Shown here: positions 22,837 to 33,201 of the stretch, piece after piece | How positions within the stretch are numbered: position 1 is the stretch's first letter | Layout of the letters: every line of letters begins with the position of its first letter | The notes under the pieces: generated by a model | What the model was told of the DNA's origin: nothing | The model's input: only the letters and a program-made list of their open reading frames with translations | Database searches by the model: none | Position numbers and translations under genes: made by a program | Source: Pieris napi | Lineage: Eukaryota; Arthropoda; Insecta; Lepidoptera; Pieridae | Length of the DNA stretch: 64,000 nt | Direction: 5' to 3' | Assembly (NCBI RefSeq): GCF_905475465.1 | Contig: NC_062235.1 | Span: 1,932,001 to 1,996,000, forward strand

Positions 22837-24508
22837 GTCAAAGGGTTCTAAAAATAGACGTCGTCTTTCGGTCTCCTAAGCTTTTCATTTCACACTTTAG
22901 AAACAGCTGTGTTATACGTAGGAAATGTGAAACAGATATGCGGTGCTATTGACGCTACTCCCGGCCCAAGTATGTCAACAAGAAACTTATGTTCATACTA
23001 TTTTTACTGCACGTGAAGTTGGGTTTTGGAGACCTTAATAGTTTGCGAGTTTGGAGAATTCATCTAAATATATAGTGTTGAAATAATAACAAGGTAAAAA
23101 TAATATTTTGTTTAATAACTTAGACAATAGGAAACATATTATTAATAATTTAGTTCTTATAAATATTTGTTAGATTTTTATCACATTATTCGTTCATAAC
23201 ATAATAGTGATACATTAAACGTAATAAAAGGATTGCACCTAAAATAAAATGGCACTATAAATGAAATACATAAACATTTTTTTAAAGCGAAAATTGTCTT
23301 TTGATATTACAATCTTATAACGTTTAAGATACGATTACGTATTAAGCATTTGTTTTTGCGTTTCAAATATTTATTGTTTATGAATCCCATTTTTCAATGA
23401 TACCAAGACTCAATTCATTGTACTCGATTTAATTACTGGCTCGCGATTGTATGAATAAAATGAACAGTGATTAAAACTATCGTCACTGAAGCAAATAGTG
23501 GTGCTAATTCTAATGAATACTTGCGTAAAATTATTCGCATCAAATCGACTGTATTAGGAAATCATTATAATAAAATATTTACACGTGTATATTAAGAATT
23601 TCCTTTATGTTACATTTTTGCTTTCGTCTTTTTGTGTTTATTTAAAAAATAAAAATTTGGTTATTCATTATAACTGTACGAGCCAAGGCTGTACATTTTG
23701 CTCACTCAGGCTTTAATTTTATAAGCGTGGCGATTTCCTAAATCGTCGGAGTTACGCCCCGAGAGTATAGCCATACGTAAGCAGTTTTTTTTTCTTTTTT
23801 TTTATAGAACAGGGGGCAAACGGGCAGGAGGCTCACCTGATGTTAAGTGATAATAGTCTTCAACTGTTACAATGCATTCATTCGTTACATAGCAATTATC
23901 ATTTAATTTTTTTCGCTTACATTCTATTGTTGTACGCGAGTGATTAGAGTAAAAATAAAAATAAAATCCTCTATTATTTAAAGCACCCGATGACCCAGGA
24001 ACCGTAAAATAACAATGCATTACAATGTGTAATATTTGGAAAACCAGATCCTGGTCAGGGTTACCAGCTCTTCCATAACATTAATAGGAAATTCTATAAC
24101 AATTTTTGTTTCTTTGTTATACATATTATCTAATTATCTTTAGTTCCAAATACGGCCACGGAGCGCTGCTCAATTCATACGAAAATTAATAATTATTTAT
24201 AATACTTATTTATTATTGACCGGCGTTTATTTGGTGATATACATTGATAAATTAACTGTCTCCATCAAAGATTTTTCATTCGCACGTTCAAGTAAAGAAA
24301 CAAAACTATTCAGCTTAATAAAATTCAGTATAAATCTTTTTTATATTACATATTCTTGCCCTAAGGATAATACTTTCAAATACATCAGAATTTGTACCAC
24401 TATACATTTTAATCATTTTTTGAATCTGGCATCATAGATCTAAATTTTTGTAACGACTAAATTTTAATTGGACTTTGGTTGGACACTATCGCTACATTTG
24501 GGAGTATC
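22837..24508. other. Intergenic region
   Basis: Upstream region of the six-cysteine gene (a TATAA-like word on the minus strand near 22913-22920) and the 3' UTR of the DM4/12 gene. A LINE family C tail is at 23785-23855. The minus frame at 23802-24020 overlaps that tail and is not a gene. Confidence 0.45.
23785..23855 (-). mobile_element. LINE family C 3' terminus
   Basis: TATAGAACAGGGGGCAAACG and GGAGGCTCACCTGATGTTAA on the plus strand: the last 65 bp of the LINE tail in minus orientation, with a T-rich (poly(A)) side at 23787. Confidence 0.7.
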
Positions 24509-27500
24509 TTACATAGCTTTCGATTCTATATTATTTTCGTCGATATTTTCTTGTCTATGGAATTTTTCTGCATCTTCCCTGTAAACAAATATAATAATTA
24601 GAATTTGTCTTAAATTTTACAACAAGGGGAAAAAGTCATAACTTGTAATGTGTATAAATTCTCAATTAACATGCAATAATTAGGTATTAAATGAAAGAAA
24701 ACGAACGTTTTCATTAGTATTTTTTATATTCAATGGTATGTGGCCAGTATTAGCCAAAGTGTGTGTCAGGCACAGTAGGTTGATCACCTACTTGCCTATT
24801 AGAACTGATCACAGAACAGAGTGTAGCGCCATTTTATGTTTATGTTTGTAGCCAGTATTATCAAGGAGATAAAAAAAATTCATGACGAAAATAAAGAAAC
24901 TCCGCGCAACATCTGTTCCTATGATTTTACGACTGTGGATTCAAAAAGTTCACGTGGAATTATAAACCTTCTTCTTCAGGATTGTCGAAGTCTGTTAAAA
25001 ATATTCTATTCTTTATGTTTTTGTTATTTAAAAGTAGTTTAGAGTCAAATATATAGACAATGTACGATTGTACGAGTCGACTCTTTTTGAAGTAAAAACG
25101 ATATAATTTTTTGTAAATATTTTGGAAATAAAATAATATTCTATGTAATGTTAATATGATCGCACTTATGTTTCATCAATAGCAGATTACACATGTAACT
25201 CTTCTTAGTACTAGTCTTAGAAGTTCTTTTATTTTAAATCCTAATACCTCGATCTCATTTTTATGAAAGTTATTATTATTGTTAATTTGAACGATTAACG
25301 CCACAGTAACATTTAACAATAAAAGCTGGATGCACTTAATATGTTTTTACGGATTCTAGCATGTCCTAGCCTATCCTTGTCGACATGGCGCAGATGGCTA
25401 CGGGGCTTTTGGGCACTATTTATACAGATTCAAACCAAAGACAAGCCCCGCGACTGTCACGAATGAACCGACCAAACGGCGGTTCATTTACTTGGGCTCT
25501 CGGCTTCGCGTGACTTGACATTTTTTTACATTTTACCAACAAAATATAGCCTATGTTGTAAGGATAAAAAATATTTTGACATCGGTTAAGTTGTTTTTAA
25601 ATGACAAATATACAAATCTTTCTTGATTTTAGTATATATTTTAAATTGGGGATTTTTACTATACATACAAAAACATTATATTAAAAATCAATAGTTAATT
25701 ATGTAAAAAAACCTTTAAACTAACATTCTTCATATTAACAGTGAACATATATTGCATGTCGTTACAGATGGCTAACTTAATTTCCGAGCAAGTTATAAAT
25801 TATAATGAAATTGTAACAATTAACATCATCATAATGATCTAATTAGAAACGTAGATATACTTCCTTAAAAACATTTAAAGAACGTTTACCACCCCACCAC
25901 CTACCAATAACGCTATCAGGCAGATCTGTGACCGAGAAGCTAAACAGCAGGGGAGCGTCTTTTCTCCTATTTCCTAAAAAAGGGATATATTGACCTAAGC
26001 TGCGCTTGGCGCCCCGTCGGCGCCGGGCGTTGACTACTTCGGAATATTCCCATGATATTTATGAGCGAGAAAGATTCTGTGGCAGAAATTTTCCTGTTGC
26101 GATCTGTACTCGAGCATTTTGGATAGCCCATCCCGGGATACCCTTTATGACAGTATCTTGCTCCAGATGGCATCTGGCTCTTTCGATAGTCGGACAATCA
26201 ACAAGTAAATGAATCGCCATTTGGTCGGTTCTTTCTTTGCAATCGCGGGGCTTGTCTTTGGTTTAAATCTGTGTAAATAGTGCCCAAAAGCCTCGTGGCC
26301 ATCTGTGCCATGTGGTCTAGGATAGGCTAGGATATGCTAGAATCCGTAAAAACAAATCTGCTTTTGTTGTAAAATTAAATTAACAATTACAATGTACAAC
26401 TTTTATAGAAAGCCGATCGATGTTTTTTTTTCTTTTCGTGTTTGTTGTGTTTGCCTATAAGTGCAACACGTTACATCTTGTATTTTTTTCTTATGTACCA
26501 ATGTATGAGTGTGCTGCCAGCTTTTATAAATAAAGAGACTTGAATAACCTGTGGCTGTATTTTATTATTTTGTGTTCTGAGAAAGTGTCCGCCCTAGCCT
26601 CAAAGTTGACGTATTAACCGATTAGAGGGACATACCTACATACAAAAGCTGTACTATAATATTAATTCTAATTAAAATACTCACGCATATTTATTTTGCG
26701 TCGATTGAAATATGCTCTTTGGACATAGCCGGTAGTACGGCCAGCATTCACCTCCCGATTCTCCAGCCTTTTGAGCTGTTACATATTCATCCAATAGACT
26801 TGCGTAAGGGGATTTTGTTGGGCTGGAAAAAACAATAGTTACTTTTTTATTTAAAAAGTAGGACTGCAAACGTCATCGGGATACCTAGAATAATGGGTGC
26901 GTTGCCGGCCTTTGAGAGAGGAGTACTCTCTTCATGAGCAAACTCCTATCTCATACAATAACTTAACATTAAAAAACGTTGTACCTGTTAACAACCTGTA
27001 CCTGTCTCCTTGCCGAATGTGTTTTTTTTTATATTTCTTTTTGATACTATTTGAATAAATCCATACTAATAACGTTTTGTTTATCCAAAAAATATAAGCT
27101 CAATTTTTTATTTAAAAAGTAATGGATTCGCTTAAATAAAAATTCTATTAAGATGCATTGCTACTTGCTTCAGTAGCGCGAAACGCCAACTTGGCTAAAA
27201 CCTAAATATGCTTGCAATATGCAATGCTTTGGTTTAAAAGTGATTGTAGGATACACTTTAAATCTATCTCTGGTTCTATATAAATAATACAAGCTTTAAT
27301 TACTACGAATATTTCTTCAGTTATATGCACTACAGAAATAAGAAATAAAACAAAAGTTATTGATGCACTATCCCATTGCAGAAAACTTAAGTGGCCACAC
27401 CGCTAGCATGAACTATGGGCAGATGGACAAAACGGGTCAGGGAAACACAAGGGAAAAGAAAAAGAGTTCGCCTTCTTGCACGGTGGGCTGACGAGCTTAA

Positions 27501-30500
27501 AGTTGGTGATGATTGGGAGAAAAATGCTCTTGATAGAGAGACGTGGATGAGGCCTATACTCTATAAGAGGTCCTTGGTAATTATTTCTTTATACATTTTT
27601 TAAGTGTGTGTACTTACTAAATAGTAAAGATGAATGTATCAAGGAATAAATGCTTTATTATTATTATTTTTTCTATTCAAAATAATGGCTTCTTACGAAT
27701 GTCTACGTACGAAATGGTTAAGTGAGTCTATGGGCGACAATTTCGTTTAAATTGTTTCATTGTTTTCCCTTGTTTGATACAACTTGAATTAATTAAAAAA
27801 TTCATCCATTCGTTTTTTTTAATTAATTGTTTTAAATTAAATAAATTCAAGTTAGATTAGTTGTGCATTTTAAATATAATTTTAATATGGGTTGTGATAC
27901 CGTAAGGACATTATTCAGACTGGTTTTAATTATTAATGACATTTGTCCGTGTCATTGACTTACTAGTCTGTGCCTTATAGAATAAAAAATGTTCTATAAA
28001 ATTTACCGCAATTTTCGTCAACGTTGACAATGTTCTGTAGAATTAAGGAGAAATAATGTAAACAACACAACTAAAAAAATCAACAGTTTCAGATCGGACC
28101 AATAATAAGTGCTTTTAAAGAACAACTTACCTAAAGAACAACTTCATAACTTCCCCAAGGAAGCCAAAGTTTTGTAAAGGATGGGCGTGCACTTCGCAAA
28201 TTGCACGCAAAAGACACTCTTTTCCATCTAAGCCAAAATTGGCTAATAGGTCTTCTGCAATTCCATACATGAGGGCTCTGAAAAAAACATAATCTTTATA
28301 TGCATTTTCCAATTAGGTTTCAGGCTTTTTATGAGATAGCTTTCTAATTTTAGCATAAAATATTCGAAACCTTTGAGTTTAAAACTATACAAATTGAAGA
28401 AAGCCTTGAGATCTCTAGCTGGTGTCACGTTCTTATACAAATTGTTAAATGGTGAATACAGAACAGAAACCTCTTACAGAACATATCGTCTCTTATTCAT
28501 TTCAAAATTAGCAGAACTTTCCAAATTCTGTCTCTAAAAACCAACCTAGGAGTTCAGGCACCTCTCATTAGAATTCTTCGAGAATATAACAGAACTAGAT
28601 GAAAACCCGGCTTCGCTCGGGTGAAATTTGACTCATAATACACATCTAGGTGCAAAATGTAGGTAGATATTTCTGTAGTCATCGGTTCTCAAAGAATATT
28701 AAATATAGATTCGTATAGCATCGTTCGTTGTGTTTAATACATATAGTAAATAAAAACTGCAAAAGTTTTTACACAAATTATTTTTATTTTAAATCAACAT
28801 TCAAAATAAACTAAGACAACTAAGACTAAATTAACAAAACATATTTATAAGGTAACAGAATAAACACTACTTATCCAGAGCTTGATATATTTGGTAGTGG
28901 GCTGATCAATTTAAAAAAAACATTGTTAAGTAAGTACCTATCTGATACCTAATCCGCTTTTTTGCTTGTAATTTTTTTTTAATAAGCAAAATAATTACTA
29001 GTACTATCAAAACTTGGAAGGGTAATATTTTCATTGTCGTTTTAATTTTTTGTTACATGTTTACCATAATTATCATATATTTGAGAAAATATAGCTTGTA
29101 ACATATACTGTAGATATATCAAAATTTATGATGTGGTGAACTTTACTTAAATAAAAAAAAACCTTTAAGTTTTTGAAGTCGGTTACTAAACAAAATTGCT
29201 TGTTTGTATGACATTTAACCTGCCACATAATCGTACATTGCACGTAGCCTACTTAGAAAGGAGTACGGAACTAGGCTTGTACAGGTTTTTCCAAGTGTAA
29301 AAAGTGTACTATCAAAATGACCCGGACACATAGTCCTCTGTACTTAAAGCATTATTTGCATTTGTATTTAATAATATCTATTTTATTAATATTATTACGA
29401 CGTACGGAGAGACCACGGCACTCCACTTGCTACGATCCTACCTCTCTCGCTTCATCCACTTTCATGACAATCACCATGCATTCTCGTCGGTTATGGATAC
29501 AATATCTATATTCAATAATATAGATAGAACCATACAAATTGTGTACCTTTGATAATTCTTTATCTATTTATTCATTTCCATATATTAAAATTTGCAGTAT
29601 TTATTTACATGTACTGGGATATTAAAACGAATTCGATAGAAAATTTAATTATATAACTGAATAATTTTTATTTTCTAATGACTTGAATTAAAGCTCTATG
29701 TCTTTCATATGGGGCAGAGGGCATCCAGCGTAGAAAACCTTATCAGTCCTGGGCTGCTCTCTGAATTTCTCTTCACGTCATTCCAGCTTCCTCCGCCTCT
29801 GTAATGATGCTTCGTTGCGAGGTCTGTTTTGGGCGGCAACGTCCTTTTTTGTATATAATTGGGGGGCAAACGAGCCTACGGGACGCCCAAGATGGGCAGT
29901 CATCGCAGCCCTTGGCCCCCCCTTTTTAGTGCGTGCGTACTGCGTTGCCGGCCTTTAAGGCTACCTCCCTCTATATATACTCGAATAGTATACTCGAATT
30001 TTTAACATTTGGAGGTCGTATCTCTCAGGGAAGACCCCCACAGGGAGTCGATACCACAGTTCGCTAGTTTTGCTCACTCCTTTTGCCTTGAGGATTTCAG
30101 TCGATGGCTTGCTTGACAATGTGACTTGGACTTGGAATGGAGATTCTCTCGTTCTCTCTCGGGCCAGAATATTCCAAGGATTTTTATAAAATTACCGAAA
30201 ATTATCAGCATTTCTTATTGACACTAAAAGATCGTATTTATAAAACGAAACCTTTTAATAAACAACGGAACAGCATCGTTGATTCAGAGACAATTTCCTG
30301 ATCTGTCAAATGGTCTACTGAACTTTTCCCTGACGTAAGTTATCTGATTGTAATTGTGGTTTCCAATTAGTTTTCTTCCAGCGTACTTCCTACACGTAAC
30401 ATGCAAGCCGAATATTATCGCGTGCCGAATTCACTGTCCTTATTAGTATTAGTGAAAGTAACGGGTGTGTGTTATTGTCACTTGACCATCCTCATTGCTT

Positions 30501-33018
30501 CGAAATCGTCCTTTATCACTTTTACAGCTTTATTTTGACAGGGATGACTTCATGGTAAGGTAAGGTACCGTTTAGTGTATATTGGTTAAGGGGTCAAATG
30601 TTATTTGACCATATTTCTTCTGTTTATTAAATTTTATTTTTATGATTCAATATTTTTGAAGTTATACTTCTTTAGGCGCGTTATGAAAAATTGATGAGAG
30701 TGAAATTTTACGAAGCGCGGGCGCCGTTACACAATATTAACAGAATGAAGTTGCCCACGGAAGATGCTACGGCATTGGACATAATTTAAAAACAACATTC
30801 GAATAATAATAGAATTTATGTTACACTAAGAGAATAATAATAAATATTTATTTATTTAATTTTTCAAATGTAAACTGAACTTTATTGACTATAATGACTC
30901 GTTTTCCAGTCTTTGTTTATTTAATTGTAATTAATTATTTGCTTGCAATCAAAAACTATATTTAATAATTCCAAAGAAGTACTTACAACTTCTTAGCGCG
31001 TACATAAGTACACGCACCCTTTTTTTACTTATACTTATACATCTGCCCAAACACGGAGGACTTTTTTATAGACTTCAATTAGCTGGGACTACATTCCATG
31101 GGAAGCCGAACCACCCTGTGTTGCAGGCTGCTAAACTTAACTACTACTAATTGTTTCCTTGTCTCTTTGACTAACGATTGTGTACCTTTTGTCGTCATTA
31201 CGTCTGAGTCACGTATAAATCGATGTATGTACTCTGGCTTACTATTTATTGTTAAAAAACTATATAACAACGACAACGAAACCGTTCTTTATGCTTATGT
31301 ACTTACGTTACTTCACAATAACAAAACCAATTAAACTCATGTTTTGATAATATTTATCAAAATATAATAAATAACAAACAATTTATTACAACAAATAATA
31401 CCAAAATATATTCTTACCTTTCTCCGCCATGAAATCTGTCAAGAACCAGCTTCTCAGCTTCAGGCGGTATCATTTTGTCTGTGGATCGTTTTCCCCGTCT
31501 ATGATCCAGATATTGGCCAACATAGTCTGCCATTAGAGAGGCCGCTGTGCTGCCCATAGACCGCGCAAAAATTGGCGGCAAATCACCGTACGGGTTTTCG
31601 TTATCTGTCAATCCCAGTTTATCGAAGTCGACTGGAATTTATTAATTGTTTATTTTTAGCAGTGGTATAATAAAAAAAAATGTCTATATTTCTACTTATC
31701 TATTTCGCTACTTCTAGTTAAAAATATAACCAATCTACTGTTAAAATTACGATACTTTTAAGTCTACTTCAGATTTTTTTAGTATTTAGCCATAATAAAA
31801 GTTATTCTTTAAATTGTCTGCAATCGTAAATTTATAATTATATATTAAAATAACGGTGCAACTCAGCTGCAAAATTATTATTAATGATTGACTCTGATTA
31901 CGGCTGTAAATAAAATAATGTTAGTAACATAACTTATCAATATAAACTACGTAAGTATTTTAAGTGAAATATTATAATGTCTAAGCTAAAATCTATTATC
32001 TATTATCTACGTTTCTACCTTAGCTACATTAGAATACTGCTATATTAATTTGTTCTACAACACTTCTACGTAGCTTTTATTTAATACTGACTTTTACATT
32101 CCAGCTGATACATTATTGTACCTGTAAAATCATGTTCTTTTTATTTTACTAATCTCACGTTTCTGCTTATTACTGCGACGTTATTATACTTCATACATAA
32201 CGCTTGTACAATAATTTAACTTTTTTAATCATTGACCTGTCCCAGTTTCGCACGGCTGGACGTTCGTATGTTTTGGAAATAAATATAGCCTACATATGTA
32301 TCTTGGGTAGTAGCATTCTAATGGTGAATTATTGAAATCGCTCCATTAGTTTTTGAGTTTATTCATTGCATTTTTTCCGCTTTATAATATTAGTATATAT
32401 TCTTCTTTGTATACATAATAAGACCATTCGTGTGCTCAGCAGTCGTGGTAGCGAGAGACTTGCCAAGTTCTCGCGTAATTCAAAGGCAATTTATTTCATT
32501 AAATAACTGGATAATCATTAAAACTAAAGTAGTCTTGTTACGTAATAATTTCACAGAAACAGACAAATATCTCTCGTATATAATTATTTGTGAACGAGAT
32601 AATTTCCCGCGCCTGTTCATCTGAACTAGATTTATTGAACTAGTGCGGCGAGTGTCACTCTTACATATTTAATTTATTTCTGCAAATAGATTTGAATCAC
32701 GTGCTGAATATAAAACAACAATAAAACATGAACATATAAATAACACTTACTTGTAAACGGGAAACTTATAGTCATATTTGAGAGGAATCCTTTCGGTGGA
32801 TGCCTCACAAAAGGCATCGATATCGAAGGAGTAATTGCCATAGTAGTTCCCGGTGGTAGTGCTAAGCGACCATCGTTGGTTATCCATAGAATCCTCTTTT
32901 GCCGCGAATGAGGGATATTTTCTTTGGCTTGCTCCTCGTGAATATTTGGTGCGGCAATCGGCAAGAGAGCAGCTAAGGCTATACTCAAAAGGATTCTAGG
33001 TATTTTCTCCATTGTCAT
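24509..33018 (-). CDS. DM4/DM12-family secreted protein
   Basis: Five exons on the minus strand: 33018-32751, 31631-31418, 28277-28131, 26822-26685 and 24578-24509, giving 278 aa. This is the insect DM4/12 family (PF07841), secreted and of unknown function. The N-terminus has a signal peptide (MTMEKIPRILLSIALAALLP) and a furin-like site (SRQKR) before ILWITNDGRLALPPGTT, the usual family opening. The middle is poorly conserved. The domain core is in exons 3-4: YGIAEDLLANFGLDGKECLL, RAICEVHAHPL, FGFLGEVMKLFF, SPYASLLDEYVTAQKAG and GGECWPYYRLCPKSIFQ, with the characteristic four cysteines. A short acidic tail follows. Junction phases (1, 2, 2, 2) all agree, which supports even the small last exon. 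Introns are long and filled with repeats. It is divergently placed from the gene at 33202. Confidence 0.85.
24755..24830 (+). mobile_element. SINE family A, 3' fragment
   Basis: GTGTGTCAGGCACAGTAGG, TTGATCACCTACTTGCCTAT and TGTAGCGCCATTTTA match the end of the SINE; the tRNA-like head is missing. Confidence 0.65.
25343..26353. mobile_element. Inverted pair of LINE segments in DM4/12 intron 4
   Basis: Segment 25343-25494 and the reverse complement of 26202-26353 match at most positions (start GTTTTTACGGATTCTAGCAT in both). The right arm continues on the minus strand into a LINE C-terminus (26200-25920) encoding HLLVDCPTIERARCHLEQ and DTVIKGIPGWAIQNARVQ before stops. The left arm is the same part in opposite orientation. 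Confidence 0.65.
27410..27665 (+). mobile_element. RTE-like LINE 3' end with (ATT)n tail
   Basis: The frame reads RWTKRVRETQGKRKRVR, LLARWADELKVGDDWEKNAL then DRETWMR, the LINE C-terminus. About 60 bp of UTR follows, ending AATAAATGC and TTTATTATTATTATT. Antisense within DM4/12 intron 3. Confidence 0.65.
28320..29150 (+). mobile_element. LINE family F C-terminal end and 3' UTR
   Basis: The plus frame reads KLYKLKKALRSLAGVTFLYK, LLNGEYRTE and then, after decay, a CCTAGGAGTTCAGGCACCTC block. UTR words TTTGGTAGTGGGCTGATCAA and AGCTTGTAACATATACTG match 9183-9730 and 48045-48250. Interrupted at 28595-28852 by an insertion with an 8-bp duplication. It lies in intron 2 of the DM4/12 gene, antisense, and ends close to exon 3. 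Confidence 0.65.
28595..28852. mobile_element. 258-bp insertion with 8-bp target duplication
   Basis: TAACAGAA stands at 28587-28594 and again at 28853-28860. The segment between starts CTAGATGAAAACCCGGCTTC and contains a GC hairpin (CCCGGCTTCGCTCGGG). It has no coding frame. The interrupted LINE reads straight across one copy of the duplication. Family unassigned. Confidence 0.65.
29700..30180 (-). mobile_element. LINE 3' fragments, minus orientation
   Basis: Two adjoining pieces. The first (29700-29850) resembles an RTE-type C-terminus read antisense. The second (29860-30180) has GGGGGCAAACGAGCCTACGG, TGCGTTGCCGGCCTTTAAGG and a CACAGTTCG block, a LINE 3' UTR seen widely in Lepidoptera. Confidence 0.5.
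30654..31012. mobile_element. MITE-like repeat with inverted subterminal ends, copy 1
   Basis: The left end TTGAAGTTATACTTCTTTAG is followed by GCGCGTTATG. The right end, reverse complemented, contains GAAGTTGTAAGTACTTCTTT. A second copy with the same left end is at 38096-38325. The ends match imperfectly, so this is a tentative non-autonomous DNA transposon. Confidence 0.4.
32235..32400 (-). mobile_element. Degenerate Helitron-like fragment
   Basis: The reverse complement begins near TACTAATATTATAAAGCGGA and carries a GGAGCGATTTCAATAATTC phrase, as in lepidopteran mini-Helitrons. No clean CTAG end. It lies in DM4/12 intron 1. Confidence 0.4.
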
Positions 33019-33201
33019 CTGAAAAGTTAAGTTGAAAATCTAAAATCCTTTCTTCAAATACAACCTTTTTGATTATTCGGCTTGAGACAGATTGTCAAAA
33101 TTATCTGTTATCATATTTGTCATTGTTACATTTTTATATCTACATTTTCATGTTTTAGACGGTTTTATATATTCTTATATTTCTGATTAGTATTATCAGG
33201 A
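33019..33201. promoter_or_regulatory. Divergent promoter interval, DM4/12 gene and 670-aa gene
   Basis: Only 183 bp separate the two start codons, so both 5' UTRs and any core promoters must lie here or inside the coding starts, unless either gene has an untranslated upstream exon. No clear TATA box. The AT-rich sequence includes TTGTCAAAATTATCTGTTAT near 33091. Confidence 0.4.
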
